Of a stretch of 35,497 bases of DNA, positions 17,753 to 25,829 are shown one piece after another. Source of the stretch: Luteimonas sp. ANT-B3E (GTDB lineage Bacteria > Pseudomonadota > Gammaproteobacteria > Xanthomonadales > Xanthomonadaceae). The position numbers and the translations under genes were made by a program. The notes under the pieces are model-generated. The model did not search any database, was not told where the DNA came from, and worked only from the letters and a program-made list of their open reading frames with translations. Position 1 is the first letter of the stretch. The number at the start of each line of letters is the position of its first letter. The stretch covers positions 1 to 35,497 of the forward strand of contig LXQJ01000027.1 of assembly GCA_001683895.1 (NCBI GenBank). The letters are read 5' to 3'.

Positions 17753-18580
17753 ATGAAGTTCATGATCTCCGCAGCGCTCGCAGCACTGCTGCTCGCCTAT
17801 CCGTGGCCATCTTTCTTTCGGGCATCGCCCGATACAGACGACTTGGCGTTGAGCGCCGCGGCGACGAGCATCCGCGATGCGGCAGTTGATCGGCAGATCG
17901 TGGTGATCGGGGAGTTGCATGGCACCCGCGAGATACCGCTGCTGGTCGCACGCCTGGTCGATGGGTGGGCGAAGGACGGCCCTGTCCGCGTGGCGCTGGA
18001 GCTCTCGCATGCGCACCAGCCGGCGCTTGACCGCTGGGTATCCGGAGGTGACCGCGCTGCGGCGCTCCAGGAGATGCGCGCGGTCGATCCGCTGTGGACG
18101 CGCGCACCGGAGTTCCACGACGGTCGTCGCAATCTCGAGGTGCTGGACCTGCTCGATCACCTGCGCGCGCTGCGCGCGGCCGGCCGCAATGTGGGTGTAC
18201 TCGCGTTCGACGGCAACGGGGCTTCAGAGGGCGCCGCGGCGCGGGATCTCGCGATGGCGGAGCGCCTTCGTGCGGCGCATGCGGCACTGCCAGACACGCG
18301 GTGGATCGTAGTGACCGGGAACGTGCATGCGATGAAGTTCGTGCCTGAGTACTGCCCGCAGTGCCAGGAATCCCTGACGAAGCACCTCGTCGACCTGCGT
18401 CCGTTCGCGGTGGATGTCTCAGCCGCCGCCGGCGCATTCCATGCCTGTTCGGCCCCGGCCCCGTGCGGACCGATCCCGGTGCGGACCAACCCGGCCAGCG
18501 CCGGCCGTGTACGCGACGACCGCACGCCGTTCGACTACCGCGTGGTGCTGCCGCGATTCACTCCGGCCCGCATGCCGTAG
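17753..18580 (+). CDS. Exported ChaN/TIKI-like (EreA-like fold) protein
   Basis: A 275-residue protein with a signal peptide or membrane anchor (MKFMISAALAALLLAYPWPSFF). The body carries VVIGELHGTREIP (Glu54, His56), VRVALELSH (81-86) and IVVTGNVHAMKFV (Asn190, His192). This arrangement of Glu and His at strand ends recalls the ChaN / erythromycin-esterase-like / TIKI superfamily, whose members bind heme iron or act as metallohydrolases. Late cysteines (Cys201-x-x-Cys204, Cys232, Cys238) could bind metal or form disulfides. A GGAAG ribosome site lies 12 bp before the ATG. Its position right after heme O/A synthesis genes would suit a heme- or metal-related role, but that is inference, and a hydrolase role is equally possible. 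Confidence 0.5.
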   Translation: MKFMISAALAALLLAYPWPSFFRASPDTDDLALSAAATSIRDAAVDRQIVVIGELHGTREIPLLVARLVDGWAKDGPVRVALELSHAHQPALDRWVSGGDRAAALQEMRAVDPLWTRAPEFHDGRRNLEVLDLLDHLRALRAAGRNVGVLAFDGNGASEGAAARDLAMAERLRAAHAALPDTRWIVVTGNVHAMKFVPEYCPQCQESLTKHLVDLRPFAVDVSAAAGAFHACSAPAPCGPIPVRTNPASAGRVRDDRTPFDYRVVLPRFTPARMP

Positions 18581-18616
18581 GTGCGCTCGGGGCAACGTGC
18601 GTGCTCCGGGGTCCGA

Positions 18617-19000
18617 CTACCTCGGTCGCGCGCGCTCCGTGACGGCGGCGAGCGTCGCCGGCGTCACCGCCCAGCGTGCAGCGTCGTCGCCGTACGCGAA
18701 CTCGACCGTGATGCGGTTCGACGGGCGCTCGATGCGGACCACGCACGCGTCCCAGGGCGCATCGCCCTCCACGCGGGTGGCCTCGCGCAGCGCATCGAGC
18801 GCGGCATCGAGCGTCGGCGAACGGGGGGTCGCGGCCTCCGCGGCGGCATTGTCGCGGTAGCGGAAGCCCGCGAGTCTCCTGTCGTTGCCCGCGTAGTCGA
18901 CGACGAGCGCATACCCGTCGAACGCACCGTCGGCGATCGCCGGGTCGGCGACGATGGCCTGGCCCACGGCGTGCACCAGGGCGTCGCGATCGGGGGTCAT
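18617..19000 (-). CDS. YezG/DUF600-like immunity protein
   Basis: A 127-residue acidic cytoplasmic protein from ATG 19000 (MTPDRDALVHAVGQAIVADP), with GGAG about 10 bp upstream. The C-terminal half has the layout I associate with DUF600/YezG: APWDACVVRIERPSNRITVEFAYGDDAARWAVTPATL, with a conserved Trp at each end. B. subtilis YezG is the antidote of the YeeF nuclease toxin. Here the gene lies 73 bp downstream of a gene whose C-terminus resembles the YeeF-type nuclease, on the same strand and in the same toxin-then-antidote order. That context is the main support for the call; the sequence similarity alone is moderate. The frame is open 63 bp further upstream, but no better start is seen. Confidence 0.65.
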   Translation of the reverse strand: MTPDRDALVHAVGQAIVADPAIADGAFDGYALVVDYAGNDRRLAGFRYRDNAAAEAATPRSPTLDAALDALREATRVEGDAPWDACVVRIERPSNRITVEFAYGDDAARWAVTPATLAAVTERARPR

Positions 19001-19073
19001 CGTGGTGGTGCTCCGGTGCGTGTCGGTGACGCTGTGGGTATCGGTATCGCTGTCGCGCGGCAACCGCGGGCGG

Positions 19074-20306
19074 TCAGTCCGCCGCCGCGATCAGGCCGTC
19101 CATCTCGCTGCGACGGATGGTGTCGTAGACCTGGCCCGCGGCGTTGTCGAACACCGTCAGCGCTGGATCATAGACGACCTTCCCCGATGCCGGATCGATC
19201 ACGGCGTAGTCGATCGCGACGGTGTCGGGCCGCTGCTGTCCGCCTGGGCCGAGGTCGATGCTGATGCGCACGTCCATGCCGGCGGCGAGCCAGTCGGACC
19301 ACTCCTGCTCGATCCGCGCATAGGTGCCGGTGTTGAAGTTGCCGTCCTGCGGGAACATGTTGATCGGGCCGTGGCCCGCGACGAACCGGTACGCGAGCAT
19401 GTGCCCGGTATGGTCGCCGGTGCCGCCAAGGCCTTGATCCGTGCGGAACTGCGACTGCGCGTTGGCCTCGACGCGGTCGTGGTCGCGGTCGGCGCTCGAC
19501 GGCTCCCAGGTCAGCGTGGCCTCGGCGCCGGTCGGGCGTCCCTCGGCGTCAAAGGTCCAGGTGACCTCGTTGGCCTCGCCGGAGGCGATGTCCGCGATCA
19601 TCGCGTCGACCGCGCCGACGGACACCGCCTCGCGCACCCCGACGGTGCCGTCGGGCAGCGCGCCCGCGACCAGGAACGCGTTCAGCGCGGCGACCGTCCC
19701 GCGCGCATCGGCATCGTCGAACAGCACCTTGTGCTGCACGAAGTCCTCGCGGTCCAGCGGTTGCGACGCCGGGCCATTGACCTTGGGGGTGTCGAACACG
19801 GCGGCATCGGCACTGGCGACGCGCAGCTCGCCGTCGCGGGTCCGGCCGATCGTGATCGCCAGCTGCGCGATCGTGGTGTCGTTGGTGGCGGCGATCTCGC
19901 GGAAGCCCTGTTCGAACGGCGTGCCGACGTAGTCCGCGCCGTCGAGGCGGACGGTGGTGCCTGCGGGGATCGTCGACGGGTCGAACGGGTTGACGGCGCG
20001 CATCGCCGCCGGCGTCGCAGCGTCCCGCGGCATGTCGACCTGATACGCGACTTCCGTGCGGCCAGCGAGGACCGCAGGCGTAGTGACGCTGACCTCGGTG
20101 CTCGCGGCGAAGGTGGTGCGGCCCGAGCGGGTCGCCTCGCCGGAGGTGCGGGTGGTGGCGGGATCGATGTCGATCCGGACATCCACGGGATTGGACAGGT
20201 CGCGGTTGAAGGCCGTCATGCCAGCGCCGCCCGCGGACGTCGCGGCATGGGGGCTGGACCAGGACGGGAAGCTGCTGTCCTGCGGTCGGAAGGCGTCGAT
20301 CGTCAT
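19074..20306 (-). CDS. Toxin with C-terminal DNA/RNA non-specific endonuclease domain (Endonuclea_NS_2 type)
   Basis: A 410-residue protein. The last 120 residues contain GGTGDHTGHMLAYRFVAG (putative catalytic His302), PINMFPQDGNFNTGTYARIE (metal-site Asn316/Asn323 region), EQEWSDWLAAGMDVRISID and RPDTVAIDYAVID. This is the ordered pattern of the beta-beta-alpha-metal nuclease family found at the end of YeeF-like polymorphic toxins. Residues 1-290 are not recognised: Ser/Thr/Ala-rich at first, then TIPAGTTVRLDGADYVGTPFEQGF and an acidic middle. There is no signal peptide, PAAR, Rhs, LXG or XVIPCD-like segment, so delivery is unknown. It lies between dnaG and its probable immunity gene, and its GC content matches the chromosome. 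Confidence 0.75.
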   Translation of the reverse strand: MTIDAFRPQDSSFPSWSSPHAATSAGGAGMTAFNRDLSNPVDVRIDIDPATTRTSGEATRSGRTTFAASTEVSVTTPAVLAGRTEVAYQVDMPRDAATPAAMRAVNPFDPSTIPAGTTVRLDGADYVGTPFEQGFREIAATNDTTIAQLAITIGRTRDGELRVASADAAVFDTPKVNGPASQPLDREDFVQHKVLFDDADARGTVAALNAFLVAGALPDGTVGVREAVSVGAVDAMIADIASGEANEVTWTFDAEGRPTGAEATLTWEPSSADRDHDRVEANAQSQFRTDQGLGGTGDHTGHMLAYRFVAGHGPINMFPQDGNFNTGTYARIEQEWSDWLAAGMDVRISIDLGPGGQQRPDTVAIDYAVIDPASGKVVYDPALTVFDNAAGQVYDTIRRSEMDGLIAAAD

Positions 20307-20369
20307 CGGATGCGCGGGCAGCGACGACGCACCTGGCGCCGATGGAACGACAGGCTACCGGCGCGTCGG

Positions 20370-20395
20370 CCCACCGCAAAGGTGGGGCAAACCCC
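20370..20395 (-). other. Two overlapping, mutually exclusive small hairpins between dnaG and the nuclease gene
   Basis: CCCACC (20370-20375) can pair with GGTGGG (20381-20386) around GCAAA. The overlapping GGGG (20384-20387) can instead pair with CCCC (20392-20395) around CAAA. Neither has a U-tract, so this is at best a weak or regulated stop between dnaG and the toxin gene. Confidence 0.3.
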
Positions 20396-20420
20396 ATGTC
20401 ACGACGCGGTTCGAGCGCGC

Positions 20421-22172
20421 TCAGCGCATCGCGTGGCGCAGGGCCGCCATCTGCGCCGGGATCGCGCCGTATTCGCGCTTCTCGGCCTCGGTCATGCCGG
20501 TGAACCCGACCTCGGCCAACCGCACGGCAAGGTCGGCCTTGCGCTGCTCGAGGGTTTGCATGTCGAGCTGGCGGATGGTGCCGATGAATTCCGGCAGCGA
20601 CTCGCTGCCGTCCTGCAGCAGCGCCTCGACCGACAGCTTTTCCAGGGCCGAGAGCTCGTCGCGGTCCTCGAAGCGCGACAGCAGCGCACCGGTGCTGATG
20701 TCGGGCCTTGCGCAGACCATCGCCACCAGCTCGGTCAGCAGCGCGACGCCGGGCTGGCGCAGCGCGGTGAAGTGGTACGGCGGCGACAGCGCCAGCGCCA
20801 GCGCCGGCTGCTGCAGCAGCAGCGCGATCGCGTTCCGCACCAGGCTGCGCTTCGGCGCGCCGCGATGGCGGCTGTGCTGCACGCGGGGCACCGGCCGCGG
20901 CTCGGCGACCTCCGAGCGTGCGCCGACGCCGGTGATCTCGGCCAGCCGCTGCCGCATCAGGTCGGCGAACGCGCCGTCCGGGATCTGCGCCAGCAGCGGC
21001 TTCGCGCGCTCGGCCAGCCGCGCGCGGCCGTCCAGGGTGGCGAGGTTGACGTCCACCGACAGGGCATCGAAGAAGTGCGCGGACAGCGGCGTCGCCTGCT
21101 GCAGGCGCGCGTCGAATCCGGCCACGCCTTCGCGCCGCACGATGGTGTCCGGGTCCTCGCCGTCTGGCAGGAACAGGAAGAACGCCTGCCGGCCATCGCG
21201 CATCCGCGGCAGCACCGACTCCATCGCGCGGTCGGCGGCGCGGCGGCCGGCGGCGTCGCCGTCGAAGCAGAACACCACGTCGGGCGCGTTGCGGAACAGC
21301 AGCTCGGCGTGGTCGGCGGTGGTCGCCGTGCCCAGGGTCGCGACCGCCTGCGGCAGTCCGTGCTGGAACAGCGCGACGACGTCGGTGTAGCCCTCCACGA
21401 CGACCAGTCGCGTTACCTGCTGGTTGGCCTGCCGCACCTGCCACAGGCCGTACAGCTCGCGGCCCTTGTGGAACAGCGCGGTCTCCGGCGAGTTGAGGTA
21501 CTTCGGTGAGTCTTCCGCCTTCAGCACGCGGCCGCCGAACGCGATCACGCGCCCGCGGCGGTCGTGGATCGGGAACATCAGCCGGTCGCGGAACTTGTCG
21601 TAGCTGTGGCCGCGGTCGTTCTTCGACAGCAGGCCGGTGCGCTCGAGCAGGCCGAGCCGGCGCTCGTCGCCGCCCAGCGCATCCTTGAGGGCGGAGAAGC
21701 CGTCGGGCGCGTAGCCGATGCCGAACAGGTCGCGGGTGGTGGCGTCGATGCCGCGGCCCGCGAGGTAGTCCGCCGCGCGCGGCGTGGCGGCCAGCTGTTT
21801 CGCGAAGAAGCGCGCAGCGGCGTCGAGCGCGGCGTACTGGTCGCGCGCGTCGGGATTCTCGTTGCGCTGCTGGGTCTCGCGCGGCACCTCGACGCCGGCG
21901 CGCTTGGCCAGTTCGTCCACCGCGTCGAGGAACTCGAGCCGGTCGTAGTTGATCAGGAAGCTGATCGCGGTGCCGTGCGCGCCGCAGCCGAAGCAGTGGT
22001 AGAACTGCTTTGTCGGCGAAACGGTGAAAGACGGCGAGCGCTCGTCGTGGAACGGGCAGCGCGCCGAATACTCCTTGCCCTGCCGCTTCAGCGGCACGCG
22101 CGCGTTGATGACCTCGACGATGTCCGTCCGGGCCAGCAGGTCGTCGATGAAGGCGTCGGAAAGGCGGGCCAT
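20421..22172 (-). CDS. dnaG: DNA primase
   Basis: A 583-residue primase that lays RNA primers at the replication fork. The N-terminal zinc-binding domain is clear: ARCPFHDERSPSF and YHCFGCGAHGTAI supply Cys39, His42, Cys60 and Cys63. The RNA polymerase domain follows (LFGIGYAPDGFSAL, DRLMFPIHDRRGRVIAFGGRVL), then the TOPRIM centre (LVVVEGYTDVVALFQHG with its Glu, and VVFCFDGDAAGRRAADRA with DGD). The C-terminal helical region (about 450-583) would bind DnaB. It lies on the same strand as rpsU, yqeY and brkB, a version of the macromolecular-synthesis operon, but rpoD does not follow within the window. A toxin/immunity pair is there instead. Confidence 0.97.
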   Translation of the reverse strand: MARLSDAFIDDLLARTDIVEVINARVPLKRQGKEYSARCPFHDERSPSFTVSPTKQFYHCFGCGAHGTAISFLINYDRLEFLDAVDELAKRAGVEVPRETQQRNENPDARDQYAALDAAARFFAKQLAATPRAADYLAGRGIDATTRDLFGIGYAPDGFSALKDALGGDERRLGLLERTGLLSKNDRGHSYDKFRDRLMFPIHDRRGRVIAFGGRVLKAEDSPKYLNSPETALFHKGRELYGLWQVRQANQQVTRLVVVEGYTDVVALFQHGLPQAVATLGTATTADHAELLFRNAPDVVFCFDGDAAGRRAADRAMESVLPRMRDGRQAFFLFLPDGEDPDTIVRREGVAGFDARLQQATPLSAHFFDALSVDVNLATLDGRARLAERAKPLLAQIPDGAFADLMRQRLAEITGVGARSEVAEPRPVPRVQHSRHRGAPKRSLVRNAIALLLQQPALALALSPPYHFTALRQPGVALLTELVAMVCARPDISTGALLSRFEDRDELSALEKLSVEALLQDGSESLPEFIGTIRQLDMQTLEQRKADLAVRLAEVGFTGMTEAEKREYGAIPAQMAALRHAMR

Positions 22173-22234
22173 GACGGGCCATGATCGCAGATCGTACCGG
22201 CCGCGCAGGGCGCGCCGTGCCGCGCGTGGAACCC

Positions 22235-23221
22235 TCAGGCGCGCGGTGGACCGGCGTCCTGCGCAGGCTGCGGCGGCGGGGCCGCGATGGTCACCGTCGG
22301 GGCCGCCGCGGGCGTGCCCGGGGCCGGAGGACGGGCACCTTCACGCGCCGCGCGTTGCTCCAGCCCGCGGCTGATCGTGGCGACGCGCGCGCGCTCGTCG
22401 ATCACCGCGGTGATCAGCGCGCCGACGAAGAACACCATCGCTGCGTAGTACATCCACACCAGCAGGATCACCAGCGTGCCCATCGACCCGTATGCGCTGC
22501 CCGGCGCGGCCTCGGCGATGTACAGCCCGATGCCCCAGCGGCCAAGCACGAACAGCCCCGCGGTGATCGCGCCGCCGGTCAGCGCCTGGCGCCAGCGCAC
22601 GCGACGGTCGGGCAGGTAGTGGTACATCAGCGCGAAACCCACCGAGTACATCGCCAGTGCCACCAGGTTGCCGATCACCGGCAGCGTCGGCGAACCCTCG
22701 AACGCGATCTCCAGCACGGTCGTGAGCGCCACCGACACCAGCAGCAGGAACCCGAGCGCGAACACCACGCCGAACGAGAACACGCGCTTGCGCAGCCAGG
22801 CGGTGATGCCGAGCTTCGATTCGTCGCTGTGGAAGATCAGGTTGAGCGTGCCCTGCAGCCGCGCGAACACCGCGGTGGCGCCGATGAACAGCAGCAGCGT
22901 GCTCCACAGGCCCGCGAAGGAGCCGATGTCGGGCTGGTCGCTGGCGTTGCGGATCACCGTGCCGGCGACGGCCTCGGCGCCGGTGCCGGCGATGGCCCCG
23001 ACCTGCACGATCAGCGCCTCCTGCGCCGACGGATACAGCGACGCCGTCAGCCACAGCACCAGCACCAGCAGCGGTGCGAGCGAGATCAGCGTATAGAACG
23101 ACAGCGAGCCCGCATGCGTCAGCAGGTCGATCTCGATGAAGCGCTTCACCAGCGCCGCAGGCAACGACTCCTGCAGCTGGTCGAGGCGGCGCTTGAGGGA
23201 CGCGGAATTGAATCGGGACAT
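22235..23221 (-). CDS. YihY/BrkB family inner-membrane protein
   Basis: A 328-residue protein with about six membrane helices. Diagnostic segments are HAGSLSFYTLISLAPLLVLVLWL (N-terminal helix with the family's A/S-YTLISLAP pattern), GLWSTLLLFIGATAVFARLQGTLNLIF, LITAVIDERARVA and YGSMGTLVILLVWMYYAAMVFFVGALITAV. The C-terminus is a Pro/Ala-rich cytoplasmic tail of about 50 residues. Members were once annotated as ribonuclease BN, which is incorrect, and as the serum-resistance factor BrkB; the real function is not settled. It sits between yqeY and dnaG on the same strand. Confidence 0.9.
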   Translation of the reverse strand: MSRFNSASLKRRLDQLQESLPAALVKRFIEIDLLTHAGSLSFYTLISLAPLLVLVLWLTASLYPSAQEALIVQVGAIAGTGAEAVAGTVIRNASDQPDIGSFAGLWSTLLLFIGATAVFARLQGTLNLIFHSDESKLGITAWLRKRVFSFGVVFALGFLLLVSVALTTVLEIAFEGSPTLPVIGNLVALAMYSVGFALMYHYLPDRRVRWRQALTGGAITAGLFVLGRWGIGLYIAEAAPGSAYGSMGTLVILLVWMYYAAMVFFVGALITAVIDERARVATISRGLEQRAAREGARPPAPGTPAAAPTVTIAAPPPQPAQDAGPPRA

Positions 23222-23259
23222 GCGCTCAGCTTGGCGCCGTGCTGGTCACGGCCGCGTGG

Positions 23260-23706
23260 TCATCGCGCGAGGCGCTGCTTGGCCAGCGCCGATACTTGGC
23301 CCATGTCCGCCTGTCCGGCGAGCGCGGGCTTCAGCACCGCCATCAGCTTGCCCATGTCGCCGGCGCCGCTGGCGCCGGTGCTGGCGATGGCGCCATCGAT
23401 CGCGGCCAGCACCTCGGCCTCGCCGAGCCTGGCGGGCAGGTAGCCCTCGATGACGCCGATCTCGGCCCGCTCGACTTCGGCCAGGTCTTCGCGCGCGGCG
23501 GCCTCGTACTGGGTGACGGAATCGCGGCGCTGCTTGACCATCTTCTCCAGCACCGCAAGCGTCGCCGCGTCGTCGAGCTCGATGCGCTCGTCGACCTCGC
23601 GCTGCTTGACCGCCGCCAGCATCAGCCGGATCACGCCCAGCCGCGCCTTGTCGCCGGACTTCATGGCGGCCTTCATGTCGTCTGTGAGTCGCTGCCTGAG
23701 GTGCAT
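23260..23706 (-). CDS. GatB/YqeY domain-containing protein
   Basis: A 148-residue protein from ATG 23706 (MHLRQRLTDDMKAAMKSGDKARLGVIRLMLAAVKQ). The YqeY layout is complete: an N-terminal helical region with DKARL and LAAVKQREVDER, a central LEKMVKQRRDSVTQYEAAAREDLAEVERAE, then IEGYLPARLGEAEV and the C-terminal GAGDMGKLMAVLKPALAGQADMGQVSALAKQRL. The tail domain resembles the tRNA-interacting part of GatB, but these stand-alone proteins have no proven role. It is the usual neighbour of rpsU and dnaG. A terminator separates it from rpsU, so its level is expected to be lower than that of S21. Confidence 0.93.
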   Translation of the reverse strand: MHLRQRLTDDMKAAMKSGDKARLGVIRLMLAAVKQREVDERIELDDAATLAVLEKMVKQRRDSVTQYEAAAREDLAEVERAEIGVIEGYLPARLGEAEVLAAIDGAIASTGASGAGDMGKLMAVLKPALAGQADMGQVSALAKQRLAR

Positions 23707-23782
23707 GGGGATTCCTTGGAGGGGATGGCGGTGGAGGCGCGGGACGGTCTGCACGCGCCTGACGCGCGTGCAGGGCGGCGCC

Positions 23783-23823
23783 AAAAACACAAAAAGCCGG
23801 CGACGCTCGCGCGTGCCGGCTTT
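23783..23823 (-). terminator. Intrinsic terminator after rpsU
   Basis: The inverted repeat AAAGCCGGC (23793-23801) / GCCGGCTTT (23815-23823), with an inner ACGC/GCGT pairing, forms a stem. On the minus strand it is followed by TTTTTGTGTTTTT, made by the A-rich stretch at 23783-23797. It starts 20 bp after the rpsU stop and likely attenuates reading into yqeY and dnaG. Confidence 0.88.
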
Positions 23824-23842
23824 GCAGGTCAGCGCAGGCGCC

Positions 23843-24058
23843 TCAGTACAGGCGCTGGCGCTTGGTGACGTCGCGCGAGCTGCGGCGCGCCTGGCGCTTC
23901 ACGGCCGCGGCCGCCTTGCGCTTGCGCTCCTGGGTCGGCTTCTCGTAGAACTCGCGCTTGCGGGTTTCGGCGAGCACGCCAGCCTTCTCGCAGGTGCGCT
24001 TGAAACGGCGCAGCGCAAACTCGAAGGGCTCGTTTTCGCGGACTTTGACGCTGGGCAT
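23843..24058 (-). CDS. rpsU: 30S ribosomal protein S21
   Basis: A 71-residue, strongly basic ribosomal protein of the small subunit platform, important for mRNA binding during initiation. The whole sequence fits S21: [40 protein letters not shown] and the Arg/Lys-rich end [18 protein letters not shown] lies shortly upstream of the ATG. It heads the rpsU-yqeY-brkB-dnaG series and is followed by its own intrinsic terminator. It is divergent from tsaD, with a 195-bp spacer that carries a plausible rpsU promoter. Confidence 0.98.
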   Translation of the reverse strand: MPSVKVRENEPFEFALRRFKRTCEKAGVLAETRKREFYEKPTQERKRKAAAAVKRQARRSSRDVTKRQRLY

Positions 24059-24109
24059 GGAATCTCCGGATGTCTGTAAGCACGCCAGGGTCCGCCCGGC
24101 GAGCCGCGT

Positions 24110-24139
24110 ATGATAGCCGCAGCCCCACGGGCCGTGCAA
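24110..24139 (-). promoter_or_regulatory. Predicted rpsU promoter
   Basis: Read on the minus strand, TTGCAC (24139-24134) is followed 18 bp later by TATCAT (24115-24110). The -10 matches the consensus at 5 of 6 positions; the -35 matches only in TTG. It would give a leader of about 45 nt before rpsU. The same spot read on the plus strand contains TATGAT (24109-24114) and could serve tsaD. Confidence 0.4.
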
Positions 24140-24253
24140 CCACGCTGTTCCAGCACCGCGGGTGGCCCCCTTGTCGACCAGGCCCCGGTCCCCCGGATTC
24201 TTCCGCCGCTTCCCTCCGCGCCAGAGCCAGGCGCCAGCCACGGGGTCCCCCGC

Positions 24254-25315
24254 ATGCGCGTCCTCGGCATCGAAACCAGCTGCGACGAGACCGGCGTCGC
24301 CATCTATGACACGGCCCGGCCCGGCGCCGACGGACTGCTGGCGCACGCGGTGTACAGCCAGGTCGCACTGCACGCCGAATACGGCGGCGTGGTGCCGGAG
24401 CTCGCCAGCCGCGACCATGTGCGCAAACTGGTGCCGCTGGTGCGGCAGACGCTGGCCGAGGCCATGATGGGCGTGGGCGACCTCGATGGCGTGGCGTACA
24501 CCGCCGGCCCTGGCCTGGTCGGCGCGCTGCTGGTGGGCGCGGGCGTGGCGCGGTCGCTGGCGTGGGCGCTCGATCTGCCGGCGATCGGTGTCCACCACAT
24601 GGAGGGCCACCTGCTGGCGCCGCTGATGGAGCATGACGCGGTGCTGGGGCCGCCGGCGCCGCCATTCGTCGCGCTGCTGGTCTCCGGCGGCCACACCCAG
24701 CTGGTCGCGGTCGAGGCCATCGGCCGCTATCGGCTGCTCGGCGAGACGCTGGACGACGCCGCCGGCGAGGCCTTCGACAAGACCGCCAAGCTGATGGGCC
24801 TGCCGTATCCCGGCGGGCCGCAGCTGGCGGCGCTGGCCGTGCAGGGCCGGCCCGGCGCGTACAGGTTCTCGCGGCCGATGACCGACCGCCCGGGACTGGA
24901 CTTCAGCTTCAGCGGCCTGAAGACGCAGGTGATGCTGGCCTGGCGCGGCAGCGACCAGTCCGACGCGACCCGCGCCGACATCGCGCGCGGGTTTGAGGAC
25001 GCGGTGGTCGAAACGCTGGCGATCAAGTGCGCGCGCGCACTTGACGCCGCCGGCTGCGAGGTGCTGGTGGTGGCCGGCGGCGTCGGCGCCAACCGCCGGC
25101 TGCGCGCGACGCTGCAGGAGATGGCCGCACGCCGCGGCGGACGCGTCTGCTTCCCGCCCCCCGAGCTGTGCACCGACAACGGCGCGATGATCGCCTTCGC
25201 CGGCGCGCTGCGGCTGGCAGCGGGGCAGCGCGGCGACGCACGCGTGCACGTCACGCCCCGCTGGGACATGGCGACGCTGCCGACGCTCGCCGCCCGCGAC
25301 GCTGCGTCCAGCTGA
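24254..25315 (+). CDS. tsaD: tRNA N6-adenosine threonylcarbamoyltransferase
   Basis: A 353-residue ASKHA-fold enzyme that transfers the threonylcarbamoyl group to A37 of ANN-decoding tRNAs together with TsaB and TsaE. Clear landmarks are [50 protein letters not shown], the metal-binding HHMEGH motif, [58 protein letters not shown] and [15 protein letters not shown] 24254 starts exactly at the conserved N-terminus; the frame is open upstream but without similarity. tsaD next to rpsU is the standard gammaproteobacterial arrangement. folB follows 63 bp later on the same strand. Confidence 0.97.
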   Translation: MRVLGIETSCDETGVAIYDTARPGADGLLAHAVYSQVALHAEYGGVVPELASRDHVRKLVPLVRQTLAEAMMGVGDLDGVAYTAGPGLVGALLVGAGVARSLAWALDLPAIGVHHMEGHLLAPLMEHDAVLGPPAPPFVALLVSGGHTQLVAVEAIGRYRLLGETLDDAAGEAFDKTAKLMGLPYPGGPQLAALAVQGRPGAYRFSRPMTDRPGLDFSFSGLKTQVMLAWRGSDQSDATRADIARGFEDAVVETLAIKCARALDAAGCEVLVVAGGVGANRRLRATLQEMAARRGGRVCFPPPELCTDNGAMIAFAGALRLAAGQRGDARVHVTPRWDMATLPTLAARDAASS

Positions 25316-25378
25316 CGGCGCCGCGCGCGGCGGGCCATCCGTTACGCTCTGCGTCCGCCACCAGCAGGGCCAGCGCCA

Positions 25379-25732
25379 ATGGACAGGGTCGTCATCGAGG
25401 ACCTGCAGGTCGACGCGATCATCGGCATCCACGACTGGGAGCGCGCCGGTCGACAGCCGCTGCGCTTCGACATCGAGATGACGGTCGACAACCGCGCAGC
25501 GGCGGCCAGCGACGCGATCGCCGATGCGATCGACTACTTCACCGTCGCGGCCAGGGTCACCGCGCTGGTGGTGGAGTCGCGCTGCGAGCTGCTGGAGACG
25601 CTGGTCGAGCGGATCGCCGCGCTCGTGCTGCGCGATTTCCCGTGCGCGGCGGTGACGGTGCGGGTGCGCAAGCCGCGCGCGATCGCCAACGCGCGCCACG
25701 CCGCGATCGAGATCCACCGGGAGCGCGCGTGA
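25379..25732 (+). CDS. folB: Dihydroneopterin aldolase
   Basis: A 117-residue enzyme that cleaves dihydroneopterin to 6-hydroxymethyl-dihydropterin and glycolaldehyde in folate synthesis. The family pattern is plain: [22 protein letters not shown] with the substrate-binding Glu, [16 protein letters not shown] with the Tyr region, [14 protein letters not shown] and the catalytic Lys in [12 protein letters not shown]. It is the usual size for a FolB subunit, which forms an octamer. The next folate gene, folK, begins 97 bp downstream. That spacer contains a short GCC-GTC-GCC triplet repetition near 25790-25816 and no other gene. Confidence 0.92.
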   Translation: MDRVVIEDLQVDAIIGIHDWERAGRQPLRFDIEMTVDNRAAAASDAIADAIDYFTVAARVTALVVESRCELLETLVERIAALVLRDFPCAAVTVRVRKPRAIANARHAAIEIHRERA

Positions 25733-25829
25733 GCGGACGGCGCCGCGCGAGCGCGTCCACGACCGCAAGCGTGGCTGGCGAGGCCAGCGACGCCGTCGCC
25801 GCCGTCGCCGCCGTCGCGTCCACCGCCGC

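Noticed and set aside
18954-21509. Long plus-strand open frame across the nuclease toxin and dnaG.
   Set aside because: Antisense to two well-supported genes; composition is that of a shadow frame.
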